The notes under the pieces: generated by a model
The model's database searches: none
What the model saw: only the letters and a program-made list of their open reading frames with translations
What the model was told of the DNA's origin: nothing
Position numbers and translations under genes: made by a program
NCBI GenBank assembly: GCA_000482145.1
Contig: AUXH01000055.1
Span: forward strand, 1 to 52,981
Length of the DNA stretch: 52,981 nucleotides
Origin: Strigomonas culicis
Taxonomy: Eukaryota > Euglenozoa > Kinetoplastea > Trypanosomatida > Trypanosomatidae
Direction of reading: 5' to 3'
Shown: positions 26,783-36,099 of the stretch, piece by piece
Layout: each line of letters starts with the position of its first letter
How positions within the stretch are numbered: the first letter of the stretch is position 1

Positions 26783-28633
26783 ATGTCCGAGAAGAAAGAA
26801 GACACATACAAGTCCATCAAGTGGAACGGCTGGGGCCACCACGGGGCCCAGATGACGCTGGACGAGAACGGCAAGGAGCTCATGGTCCGCTACCTCGACG
26901 GCCGCCCGCTGCCCAACATGCTGGATTTTGTGTACAAGGAGATGATGGGCGGCAAGGGCCCCAAGGAGGTCCCGGCGCTCACGCCGAGCATCCCGACGGA
27001 GAAGGCCATCGCGATGCTGAACAAGCCGCTGCTGAACGACGCCTTCCTGCGGGACCTGGCCGCCGCGCTGGCGAAGGACCAGGTGCTGCTGGACGGGCTC
27101 AGCCGGCTGTCGCACATCTGCGGCAAGAACTACCGCGACCTCTGGCGCGTGCGCCGCGGCATGGTCGAGCGCGCGCCGGACTGCGTCGTGCTGCCCGCCT
27201 CGCACGGCGACTGCGTGGAGCTCATGCGCTGCGCGCAGGCGCACGACGTGATCGTCATTCCCTTCGGCGGCGGCACCAACGTCACCGGCGGGGTGGAGGC
27301 CAACCCTTTAGAGTCCAAGCGCATGGTCGTCTCCGTCGACATGCGTCGGATGAACCGGATGCGCCGCATCGACAAGAAGTCGCAGCTCGCGACCTTCGAG
27401 ACCGGCGTCCTGGGCCCGGACCTGGACGCGCAGCTGGAGCCGCACGGATTCATGTTCGGCCACGACCCCGACAGCTACACGCACTCCACGCTAGGCGGCT
27501 GGATCGGCGCGCGCGGCAGCGGGGCGATGTCCAACCAGTACGGCGACATCGAGGACATGGTCGTGAGCGTAAAGGTCGCGACGCCCACCGGGGTCATCGT
27601 GACGCCGCTGACGTCGCGCACCTGCGGCGTCGACCTCAACGGGCTCTTCATCGGCTCGGAGGGCGCCTTCGGCATCGTGACGGAGGCGACCGTGAAGCTG
27701 GAGCGCATCCCGGAGGTGAAGTACTACGAGGGATACCTCTTCCCCTCCTTCGAGGCCGCCTTCAAGGCGTTCGAGGAGTGCAACGCGAAGGGCATCAAGC
27801 CCTGCACGATGCGTCTGTACGACGATGACGACTTCCGCATGAGCCTGGCGCTCAGCACGGCGAAGAAGACGTTTCTAGGGACGGTGGTGCAGAAGGGCCT
27901 CATGGCGTACCTGCGCTCGCAGCGCGGCTGGGACATGCGCCGCATCAGCCTCGTCGTGCTGGGCTGCGAGGGCACCAGCGCGCGCGTCAAGTTCCAGCGC
28001 GCGGAGGTGGGCGCGGTCTTCCGCAAGCACGGCGGCTTCCCCGCCGGCCAGAAGGCGGGCCAGGGCTGGCAGGAGAAGAAGTACGACCTGCCGTACGTGC
28101 GCGACTTCGCGCTCAGCGTCGGCCTCTGGGCCGACGTGCTGGAGACGAGCGTGCTCTACGCACACGCCCTCGACTGCTGGCGCGCCGTCAAGGAGGCGGT
28201 GCGGCAGGTGTGGGCCGAGCACAACCGCAGCGGCTGGGTGGGCTGCCACACGGCGCACCAGTACAAGTTCGGCTGCTGCCTCTACTTTACCTTTGCCAGC
28301 ACGCAGACGGACGAGAACGACCTGAAGCTCTTCCTGCAGCTCAAGACGCGCGCGACGGAGGCGATTCTCAAGTTCCAGGGGAACCTCACGCACCACCACG
28401 GCATCGGCTACGAGCACGTGCCGTGGATGAACCGTTACATGGGCCCCGGGTGCATGGACGTGCTCCACAGCATCAAGAGCAAGCTGGACCCCAAGAACAT
28501 CTGCAACCCCGGAAAGCTGCTCCCCTCCGCTCCTAGAGAGTCGGAGTCGAAGACGGACCTGGAGAAGCGTCAGGTGAAGGAACAGATGTTCAACAAAATG
28601 GGTATCCCAGGCGCCCTCAAGGCACACCTCTGA
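26783..28633 (+). CDS. Alkyldihydroxyacetonephosphate synthase (glycosomal)
   Basis: 616 residues, near the usual length of trypanosomatid ADHAPS. N-terminal SIKWNGWGHHG is typical of the family. The FAD-binding domain has IPFGGGTNVTGGV and GHDPDSYTHSTLGGWIGARGSG; the C-terminal part carries the three-histidine active-site motif at H537-H539 in LTHHHGIGYEHVPWM, and a final DPKNICNPGK. It exchanges the acyl chain of acyl-DHAP for a fatty alcohol, the key step of ether-lipid synthesis. The terminal tripeptide AHL is a PTS1 signal, as known for trypanosomatid ADHAPS, so it acts in the glycosome. All catalytic features look intact. Confidence 0.95.
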   Translation: MSEKKEDTYKSIKWNGWGHHGAQMTLDENGKELMVRYLDGRPLPNMLDFVYKEMMGGKGPKEVPALTPSIPTEKAIAMLNKPLLNDAFLRDLAAALAKDQVLLDGLSRLSHICGKNYRDLWRVRRGMVERAPDCVVLPASHGDCVELMRCAQAHDVIVIPFGGGTNVTGGVEANPLESKRMVVSVDMRRMNRMRRIDKKSQLATFETGVLGPDLDAQLEPHGFMFGHDPDSYTHSTLGGWIGARGSGAMSNQYGDIEDMVVSVKVATPTGVIVTPLTSRTCGVDLNGLFIGSEGAFGIVTEATVKLERIPEVKYYEGYLFPSFEAAFKAFEECNAKGIKPCTMRLYDDDDFRMSLALSTAKKTFLGTVVQKGLMAYLRSQRGWDMRRISLVVLGCEGTSARVKFQRAEVGAVFRKHGGFPAGQKAGQGWQEKKYDLPYVRDFALSVGLWADVLETSVLYAHALDCWRAVKEAVRQVWAEHNRSGWVGCHTAHQYKFGCCLYFTFASTQTDENDLKLFLQLKTRATEAILKFQGNLTHHHGIGYEHVPWMNRYMGPGCMDVLHSIKSKLDPKNICNPGKLLPSAPRESESKTDLEKRQVKEQMFNKMGIPGALKAHL

Positions 28634-29276
28634 AGACCTCTGGATGGAAAATATGTTTTTGTTTTTCTTTTGCGGTTCTCTTCCCGCCTGCCTTGGTCCA
28701 CTAGGGTGTACTGCAAGTAATCGTAACGTGTGACACAGCCGAAGAAAGAGTAACATCTTAATATAGACAGTATAATAAACAAGCAAAAAATAATAATTAA
28801 AAAACACCAACTCGATAAGCATATACATATATAACAAAAAAAAAAAAGCATAATTACCGTGCGGCTGCGCGTACCAATCTTTTTTTTTTTTTCATATTTC
28901 CTTTGTCCCTGTTTTACACTTTGTAATTCTACGGGATTGCAACAACAAAAGGTCGTCCTTTTTTTTTTTCTGGTACATTGTGTGCTTCATCTTATACGTA
29001 CTTAATCTGGTTGTCTATTTTCTCTTGTAGAAACATTCTTTCTTTTTTACTTTTCGTGTAAGCACACGCTCTCTTTTCTTCTTTCCTTCCCACATTATGA
29101 TGACACTCTTCCTTACCTTTATTCTCCTTCATCTTTTTTTTTTCATAGTTTCTTTTTGCTGTTTGAATTAGCAACTACGCGTGGAAAACACGCGTCATGC
29201 ATCTATTGTCAACCCCATAACCATCATCCCCTCTTTTTTTTTCTTTCTTATTAACACGACCGTGTTGTGGTGAACC
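28634..29276 (+). promoter_or_regulatory. Spacer with upstream ORF ahead of LRR gene
   Basis: AT-rich spacer. The T tract at 29231-29249 has no AG between it and the start codon at 29277, so the acceptor is more likely the AG at 29147-29148 or 29170-29171. The transcript leader would then carry an upstream ATG at 29197 opening a seven-codon ORF ending at 29220. An ATG this close upstream could lower translation of the gene. Confidence 0.45.
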
Positions 29277-30419
29277 ATGAACTCTTTTGAACATCTGATG
29301 GCGACGGTCACCGCGATGCTGCTAGACAGCGCGAGCCTGCTGGCGCTGCGCACGTGGTGGGCGGTGTGCCCCGACGCCGCGCGCGCGGTGCACGCCCACA
29401 ACCGCGGCACGCTGCTGCTGCTGCAGCGCTACCCACTGGCACAAGGCGGGCGGCTGCTGGTGAAGGTGCGCACGACGCGCGACGGCGTGACGCTCCACGG
29501 CAGCAGCGCGGCGGCCCCCGTCGCGGCCGCCGTCACGCACCTGCGGCTGCTGCTGCGGCTGTACCGCGCCGACCCGTCCGTGCTGCTCGTGCGCCTCGTG
29601 AGCTTCGACACGCAGGTCTCGCGGAGCCTGATGGCGTTCTGGGAGGCGCGGCCGGCCGAGCTCCCGCTGCGCGTGGAGGAGCTGGAGACGAACCAGCTGC
29701 TGCCGCTGGTGGCGCCGCGGAGCGACCGCGCGGCGCGGCGCGTGCCCAGCCTGCTGGCGGGCGTGCGCTCCGTGGGCCTCATGAACACCGTCGCGGTCGA
29801 CGCGCAGCTGGAGGGGGTGCAGTACCTGAGCGTGCTCGAGCGGCTCGACGCGAGCGGCGAGCCGGTGGGTTTCCTGCGCCTCCCGCTGGCGCTCACGCGC
29901 CTCACGTACCTCGACCTGTCGCGGACCAGCGTGGTGAGCCAGGACCTCGAGCTGGTCGCGGCGCTGCCGTCGCTCCAGCACCTGGACGTGCACAGCTGCC
30001 CCGGCGTCACGGACCTCAGCCTCCTGCGGCGCGCGCCGAGGCTGCAGTGGCTCAACGCGCGCGACTGTGTGCGTCTGACGCGCTTCAGCCGCATCGGGGA
30101 GATCGAGGGGCTGCGCTTCCTCGACCTCTCGGACAACAACCTGGGCGCGCCGGAGCTAACCGCGCTGCTCGAGTCGCCGCTGCCGGCGGAGCGCGTGCTG
30201 CTGCAGAAAATCCGGTTCCCGCGCGAGCCGCTGCGTCGCGACTGGGTCGTGCTGCCGAACATCCAGTACCTCAACCTCAGCGGCGCGGACCTGGGGCCGC
30301 ACATGGACGTGCTGCGCCTGCTGGGTCCCGTCGAGGATCTGGTGCTGGACGGCAGCACGGTCACCGCCGCCGCGCTGGAGAGGTTCGCGCCGCAGTGGGA
30401 CCGGCTGCGCGTGCTGTGA
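29277..30419 (+). CDS. Leucine-rich-repeat protein, interrupted by an in-frame TGA
   Basis: 380 residues to the TGA at 30417-30419. The chain begins MNSFEHLMATVTAMLL and has LRRs in its second half: LTYLDLSRTSV, LQHLDVHSC, LQWLNARDCVRL, LRFLDLSDNNLG, IQYLNLSGADLG. The N-terminal part (SLLALRTWWAVCPDAARAVH) resembles the F-box-like start of some trypanosomatid LRR proteins, though weakly. The same reading frame stays open after the TGA for 51 codons to a TAG at 30573-30575, and the extension is leucine-rich and compatible with one more repeat. The base after TGA is C, a leaky context in other eukaryotes. So this is a nonsense-interrupted gene, a readthrough case or a sequence error. Elsewhere TGA acts as a plain stop. 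Confidence 0.75.
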   Translation: MNSFEHLMATVTAMLLDSASLLALRTWWAVCPDAARAVHAHNRGTLLLLQRYPLAQGGRLLVKVRTTRDGVTLHGSSAAAPVAAAVTHLRLLLRLYRADPSVLLVRLVSFDTQVSRSLMAFWEARPAELPLRVEELETNQLLPLVAPRSDRAARRVPSLLAGVRSVGLMNTVAVDAQLEGVQYLSVLERLDASGEPVGFLRLPLALTRLTYLDLSRTSVVSQDLELVAALPSLQHLDVHSCPGVTDLSLLRRAPRLQWLNARDCVRLTRFSRIGEIEGLRFLDLSDNNLGAPELTALLESPLPAERVLLQKIRFPREPLRRDWVVLPNIQYLNLSGADLGPHMDVLRLLGPVEDLVLDGSTVTAAALERFAPQWDRLRVL

Positions 30420-30575
30420 CTGTTGCGGCTGGACGACGTGAAGCTCTCCTGCCACTTTGCGCTCGCGATGGAGGCGCTCACCATCCTGCACATCTGCCGG
30501 CGGACGTTGAAGGACCCGAGTGACATTGCGATGCTGCGGGATCGGGGCATCTCCGTGTTGTTATATGACCACTAG
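30420..30575 (+). other. In-frame continuation of the LRR gene after TGA
   Basis: 51 sense codons follow the TGA without another stop, with the high third-position G/C of coding DNA (for example LLRLDDVKLSCHFALAMEAL), and end at TAG 30573-30575. Composition changes to UTR-like soon after 30600. This suggests the ancestral gene ended at 30575. Confidence 0.65.
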
Positions 30576-30966
30576 TGATCGATGGATCGCGTGGTACCAT
30601 GTGGACGAGGAGATGCGCTTTGCACATGTGCCAACGAATGTCGAAATCGAATAACAGAGCTGAGCAGGCGGATGGAAGCAAGCATGCGGAAAGCGAATGG
30701 TTTCTCCGTGCAAAGTGCTGATCCAACTCTCTGAATCTATTATAATGTCTCTCCCCTTCTTTCTTTTCTTTATTTCTCCCCCCCTTCTCTCTCTTCCTTG
30801 TGCACCAGTACCCAGTACCTCGTACGTGTTGTGCACCACTGCTCATTGGATACTAGAACGTGAGTAGTGTGGAAGACTCCTATAACGCAGACTAGCCGGT
30901 TGTTTGCAATTCTCGTTTATTCCTCCGTTGTTTTTTTTTTTTTTTTAGTGAAGGGATCGGTCGGCG
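30576..30966 (+). other. Intergenic spacer
   Basis: Mixed composition up to about 30730, then a C/T-rich stretch and a T run at 30931-30946 ending in AG 30947-30948, 18 bases before the next ATG. No gene seen. Confidence 0.55.
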
Positions 30967-33900
30967 ATGGACGCGGGCGTCGGTTTGTACAGCACCTGTT
31001 GCGAGCGCGTCGGGACGAAGCCGAACAGCTGCATCCTCGCGCAGTTGAACCGCGTCGATGTGCTGAACGTGCGCGCCATCGACGCCTCGCAGACGCTCCT
31101 AGGCAACCGCGGCGTGCTGGCCGTGCTGTTCTTTGCGCAGCAGCACCGATGCATGGAGCAGCTGCTGCTGCGCCAGAACGACGTGCAGGCGAGCAGCGTC
31201 GAGCTCCTCGCGCAGATCCTGATGGAGCGCCACCCGGGGCTGCGCCGCATCGACCTGTCGCACAACGCGCTGTCGACGCCGTCCGCGCGGCTGCTGTGGG
31301 ACGCGGTGCGGCAGAAGGACTCTCCCGTGACGGAGCTCACCGTCGCGGACTGCGGCGTCGACGCGGAGTGGCGGTCCCGCCTCGAGCGCACCTTAGCGAG
31401 CAACCGGGAGCTCGAGGCAAAGGGCTTCTGGCGCTGCGGGCCGCCGCGCAACCCGCTCATGTGGAAGACCGTCTTTGTGCTGGTGATGGGCACGGCGGAC
31501 CAGGCGACGCGCTACTGCCAGCGGGTGCTCGTGCCGCTCGGCAGCTACGTGGCGCACATGCGGCTGCGCGTCGCGCCGCTCGTCATCGAGGCGCAGGACA
31601 CGCAGGAGCAGGCGCTCGCCAAGATGCAGCGCTGCGTGGACGCGTCGAACTACCAGCTGCCGTGGTGCGGCGCCTTTGTGGGCGAGCAGCCGCTGCTGCC
31701 CATCCAGCGCTTCGCCCTCGAGCGCGTGCTGCAGGCGCCACACCCGGTGCACCCGCCGCTGCGCAACAAGATTGGCCGCATGCGGGAGCCCGTCTACCGC
31801 GACGCCGCGAACTGCTTTGTGTACGTGGAGGTGTCCGAGGAGGAGCTGGCGAAGCGCCGCGCAAGCACGGTGCCGGCCGCGCAGTGGCAGCCGATGGCCG
31901 GGCTCGGCGGCGCGGCCGCGACCCCCGCGACGCTCGTGACGCCCGCGAGCTTCCCCGTGCGCTGCCAGAGCGACCTGCTCTCGTCCTTCACGACCGTCTT
32001 CGCCGAGGACGCGACGGACGCGGCGCCGGCGGAGGGTGAGGCGGCCGACGACGCGGGGAACCTAGACCTGTGCATCGAGCGCGAGGCGCCGTGGGGCGCA
32101 CTGCACGTGAACAAGATGCGCGCGGCGCTGGACTACGTGCTCGCGCCGCGCCAGGCCGCGAACCTGCCACTCGTGCTGCACGGCGCGGGCAAGATCGGCA
32201 AGGGGGAGATTCTGTCCAACGTGGCGCACCGCATCCGCACACAGCCGGACCACTTCCCACCGGACCTGCAGGTCGCCTATATCCTCACCGACACGAGCCT
32301 GCCGCTGTTTCTGTTCCGCCTCCTCGCGCGCTTCGCGCCGTCCTACGATGCGCGCATCCCGAGCCTCTTCGCCCTCATGCGCCGCGTGTGCGCCGCGCTG
32401 GAGGCGTACCGCGGCCCGCCGCTGCTGCTGCTGCTGCCGAAGCTGGACTGGCTGGACCTCGCCGGCTGCGAGGGCGGCGTCGCGCTCGACTGGCTGCCGG
32501 TGAACCTGCCGCAGCCGCTGAAGCTCATCCTGTCCCTCAACACGGAGAGCGCGTTCCTGCCGCTGCTGCGGGCGCGCACGCCGCAGCCCTTCGAGTGCCA
32601 GGTGCCGCCGCTGTCCGAGGTCAACCGCGTGCAGCTCCTCAAGCACCTGCTGCAGGAGCGGCAGGCGCCGCTGCCCGGGCTGGAGCTGCGCGAGCTGCAG
32701 CGGTACGACGACCTCAAGGGCGTCGAGAAGACCTATCTCGCGAAGGAGGACTCCAACACGATGCTCTACGCGCAGCTGGCGGCCGTGTACATGAAGCACG
32801 TCGCCACGACGCAGACGCACGCGATGAGTGAGTGCGACACGCTGGAGCTGGTGGAGAAGCGGCTGCCGGGCACCAACGCCGAGCTCGTCCACGCGCTGTG
32901 CCGCATCGCGGAGGAGGACAGCAGCGCGCTCACGGTCGGCTTCGTGCTGCTGTGTGTGTCGACCGCGCCGCTGCCGGTGCCGGACCTGCAGTTCGTCTGC
33001 GAGGACCTCGGGCCCTGCCAGCGCCACAGCACGCTGCCGGCGCTCATCCTGCTGACGGACCAGGGCATCGTGTCGTGGGCGGCGGACTCCACGGTGTGCG
33101 TGCCGCACCCGTGGGTGCGCCAGACGCTCACGGCGCGGTACGCGGAGCACGCCGACCGCGTGAGCGTGCTGGTCGAGAACCACCTGTACCGCCTTGTCAT
33201 CACACGCAGCCTGCACGTGTCCAGCGCCTTCCGCCACTTGATGTCGGTGCTCATCCTGAACGGCAACGTCGGCGCGGCGGCCTCGATGCTGCAGGACACC
33301 GCCGTGCTGGACAACATCCTCTCCAAGGGCGGCGAGGGCGCGCAGCACGTCGTGGACGGCGTCTTCCGCCTCTTTCTGCTGCACCGGGTCCTGGCGCAGC
33401 TGCGGCTGGTCGGCGGCGACCCGCAGCTCGCGGAGCTGCCGGTGGTGGGGCTGCGCCGCGTCCTGCACGACGTGCAGCGCTTTCAGTCGCACCTCTTCCA
33501 GACCGCGCTGCTCACGCCGAGTGTGTCGCCGCTGTCGACCTTCGCGCAGCAGAACCTCGACCGCGTGCCGTATCCGCTGCTCGTCCCGGAGAACGGCGGC
33601 GCGGAGGACCGCTACGGCCTCACGCGCCACCACAAGGTGCCGCTGCACTTCTGCCACTGCCGCGGCGACGTGCTGGTCGTCGCGTCGCCGGCGGAGGTGT
33701 TCGTCTGCGGCGCCGGCGGCGGCGAGCGGCGCGCGACGCTGAACGTGCCCTTCGAGAGCGGCAGCGTCATCAGGGGCGCACTGCACGCCTGCGGCTCGCG
33801 CGTCGTCGTGGCCGGCACCGCGCAGCTGCTCATCTGGGACTACGAGAGCAACTCGCAGACGCTCTTCGCCGAGATGGTGGCGGCCCCGCAGGGCTCGGCG

Positions 33901-35553
33901 CTCAACACCTTCGGCACCTTCCTCATCGCGCGGCAGACGAGCACGGCGGAGTACTGCATGATGGACGTGACGAAGAAGGTCGTGCTGCACTGCCTCCCCT
34001 TCGCGGAGGAGTGCCAGGACGCGCTCTTTTGCGGGAGCGCGCCGCTCGTGGTGGGCGTGACCACCGTGCACCTGCTAGACGTGCAGTGCCGGCCCGTCGT
34101 GACGCTGGCGCACACCGGCGTCGTCGGCGCCGTGACGTGCGATGTGGAGGGGCGGCTCGTGGCGGTCGGCGTCGGCGCGGTGCTGTGGCTGTGGACGTCC
34201 AGCGGCACGCTGCTGCACTGCATCACCACGGGCATGAGCGACCTGACCGCGCTCTGCTTTGACAGCAGCGGCGCGCAGCTCCTCACGCAGAACTACGAGG
34301 GGATCCGGCTGTGGAAGACGGTGACGGGGCTCGCACAGGGGGAGCTGCACCGGGGGGCGGAGCAGCTGCCGCCGGTCGACCAGCTGTGCTTCAACGAGGA
34401 CGGCAACTACGTGATTGGGCGCGAGGGGCGCTTTCTCTATGTGTGGGACAGCAAGTCGTGCGACGTCATCGGCGCCTTCCGCGCGCCGCGCGGCGTGTTC
34501 GGCGCGGTGTGTGAGCACGGCAACGAGCTTCTGGCCACCCTCTCCGGCGGGGGTCTGAAGCTGTACGACCTCCGACAGCCCATCCCCTCACTGGAGGAGG
34601 CGCACGACGGCATGCTGTCGACGGACGTGCGGCGCAACAGCAAGCTCTCGCACGCCGCGATACGGTCGGTGAGCACCAACGCGATCGGCACGCTGCTCTG
34701 CGCGCTCGACGGGCGGGGCTGCGTCTTTCTGTACTCCCTCACCACCGGCGCGAGCATCGCGCACAACGTGCCGGCCGCGACCGGCGCTGTGCTCGTCTCG
34801 GTCGACGTGCTCGTGTACACGACAGCGGCGGACTGCCGTGCCTACCTCTACGACATCAGCAGCGGCCGCGTGGACTTCTTCCCGCTGCCGCGCGAGATCG
34901 CCGGCAGGGGCACGGTCGCCCTCTTCACGGGGACCGACGCGCAGCACTTCGGCGTCGTGCACACCCATGAGCGCGAGAGCCGCATCTTCGGCTTCGACGT
35001 CGAGAAGAAGGGCATGTCCTGCCAGCTGCCCGTCATGACCGGCGCGCTCAGCTTCGCCTTCTTCTTTGGCAGCTTCATCTACACGGTGGACGACGGCGCC
35101 TGCCTGCGGCTGTGGAGCGCGGTGCGCATGACGCAGAAGGCGCAGTACACGCACGACAAGCCGATTGTTGCGACGACCTGCGGGTCCAACGGGATGGTGC
35201 ACTTCGTGGACGCGGGAGGGCAGCTGTTCCGCGCGCACGTCGAGTACATCGCATCTCCGCGCGCCGCCTTCGTCTGCGCGGCGCTGCCGGTGCCGTCCCT
35301 CGCGCGGCTGGGGTCCGCGGTGACGGCGATGGCCGCGCTGCGGGATCACTTCCTCCTTCTCCGCGCGGACGGCAGCGTGCAGCTCGTGAGCATGGACGGC
35401 AGCGGCGGCTACGGCTCCACGCGCGTGATGTTCGAGCAGTGCGCGTGTGTGTCCATGCGGGAGGTGCATAAGGAGGTGTACGTGTTCTCGGGCCACCACG
35501 ATGGGCACGTCGTGCAGAGCCGCCTTGTCACACCGGCCGGCGAAGGGGCATGA
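30967..35553 (+). CDS. Large LRR / NACHT-like NTPase / WD40 protein with degenerate nucleotide site
   Basis: 1528 residues. The start has LRR-like repeats (about residues 45-135, for example LRRIDLSHNALS). Then comes a region resembling DUF4062 of NWD1/TEP1-type proteins (about 165-250). The NACHT-like STAND core begins near residue 398: the Walker A position reads G406-A-G-K-I-G-K412-G413, with Gly where Ser/Thr is expected. The Walker B-like strand LLLLLPKLDWLD has Pro491 where the first Asp is expected, but the following ALDWLPVNLPQPLKLILS strongly matches this family. After an alpha-helical winged-helix-like linker, about 600 residues of WD40 repeats run from about 890 to the end (IRLWKTVTG, LYVWDSKSCDVIG, LRLWSAVRM). 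Such proteins act as scaffolds or signalling switches; here nucleotide hydrolysis is doubtful. Confidence 0.85.
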   Translation: MDAGVGLYSTCCERVGTKPNSCILAQLNRVDVLNVRAIDASQTLLGNRGVLAVLFFAQQHRCMEQLLLRQNDVQASSVELLAQILMERHPGLRRIDLSHNALSTPSARLLWDAVRQKDSPVTELTVADCGVDAEWRSRLERTLASNRELEAKGFWRCGPPRNPLMWKTVFVLVMGTADQATRYCQRVLVPLGSYVAHMRLRVAPLVIEAQDTQEQALAKMQRCVDASNYQLPWCGAFVGEQPLLPIQRFALERVLQAPHPVHPPLRNKIGRMREPVYRDAANCFVYVEVSEEELAKRRASTVPAAQWQPMAGLGGAAATPATLVTPASFPVRCQSDLLSSFTTVFAEDATDAAPAEGEAADDAGNLDLCIEREAPWGALHVNKMRAALDYVLAPRQAANLPLVLHGAGKIGKGEILSNVAHRIRTQPDHFPPDLQVAYILTDTSLPLFLFRLLARFAPSYDARIPSLFALMRRVCAALEAYRGPPLLLLLPKLDWLDLAGCEGGVALDWLPVNLPQPLKLILSLNTESAFLPLLRARTPQPFECQVPPLSEVNRVQLLKHLLQERQAPLPGLELRELQRYDDLKGVEKTYLAKEDSNTMLYAQLAAVYMKHVATTQTHAMSECDTLELVEKRLPGTNAELVHALCRIAEEDSSALTVGFVLLCVSTAPLPVPDLQFVCEDLGPCQRHSTLPALILLTDQGIVSWAADSTVCVPHPWVRQTLTARYAEHADRVSVLVENHLYRLVITRSLHVSSAFRHLMSVLILNGNVGAAASMLQDTAVLDNILSKGGEGAQHVVDGVFRLFLLHRVLAQLRLVGGDPQLAELPVVGLRRVLHDVQRFQSHLFQTALLTPSVSPLSTFAQQNLDRVPYPLLVPENGGAEDRYGLTRHHKVPLHFCHCRGDVLVVASPAEVFVCGAGGGERRATLNVPFESGSVIRGALHACGSRVVVAGTAQLLIWDYESNSQTLFAEMVAAPQGSALNTFGTFLIARQTSTAEYCMMDVTKKVVLHCLPFAEECQDALFCGSAPLVVGVTTVHLLDVQCRPVVTLAHTGVVGAVTCDVEGRLVAVGVGAVLWLWTSSGTLLHCITTGMSDLTALCFDSSGAQLLTQNYEGIRLWKTVTGLAQGELHRGAEQLPPVDQLCFNEDGNYVIGREGRFLYVWDSKSCDVIGAFRAPRGVFGAVCEHGNELLATLSGGGLKLYDLRQPIPSLEEAHDGMLSTDVRRNSKLSHAAIRSVSTNAIGTLLCALDGRGCVFLYSLTTGASIAHNVPAATGAVLVSVDVLVYTTAADCRAYLYDISSGRVDFFPLPREIAGRGTVALFTGTDAQHFGVVHTHERESRIFGFDVEKKGMSCQLPVMTGALSFAFFFGSFIYTVDDGACLRLWSAVRMTQKAQYTHDKPIVATTCGSNGMVHFVDAGGQLFRAHVEYIASPRAAFVCAALPVPSLARLGSAVTAMAALRDHFLLLRADGSVQLVSMDGSGGYGSTRVMFEQCACVSMREVHKEVYVFSGHHDGHVVQSRLVTPAGEGA

Positions 35554-36099
35554 ATGACATCGTCGCAATAGAAGGAATGACATGTCATCTGTGCAGCTCG
35601 CGAAGCCTCTTGCCTTTTTTTGTTGTGTCTATAGAATAATAATGTAACTTTCACTTTTTCAGCGCTGTGTGCTGTTTTCTTTTTCTTTCGTTAACTGTTG
35701 TTCTTCCTTATGCCGATGTAAAAACAAAAAAGAGAACATTCCTTGCGCAGCCTGTTGCACTTAGGGCTCTGCGCTCCCCCCACAACGTACCGTTCCCCAC
35801 ATCTACACAAGATGCAAGTGCCTTTGTATCATACTCTCCATTTTTTCTCTTCGCTTTCATAGCTAATGCGAATCCCGTGTGCAAGATAGCACATACGCTC
35901 ATGCATACTCAGGAGCACTGCACCTGCTCAGTTTGTTTAGTGTTTTCTTCTCTCCCTGCCATGTATACATTGTTTATTCTCACTCTCTTCTCTCTATCTT
36001 TTTTCTTTTTGAGTAGTTTGTATAGTTTGTTGTATTATTTTTTTTTGTTTTGCGCCTCTGTCGCCTCTTAATTCCTTAATCGAGCTTATCTAACTGCGG
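35554..36099 (+). other. Intergenic spacer
   Basis: AT-rich with T runs; the last stretch (about 36038-36080) is C/T-rich, and the AG at 36083-36084 is a likely acceptor 15 bases before the next ATG. No gene seen. Confidence 0.55.
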
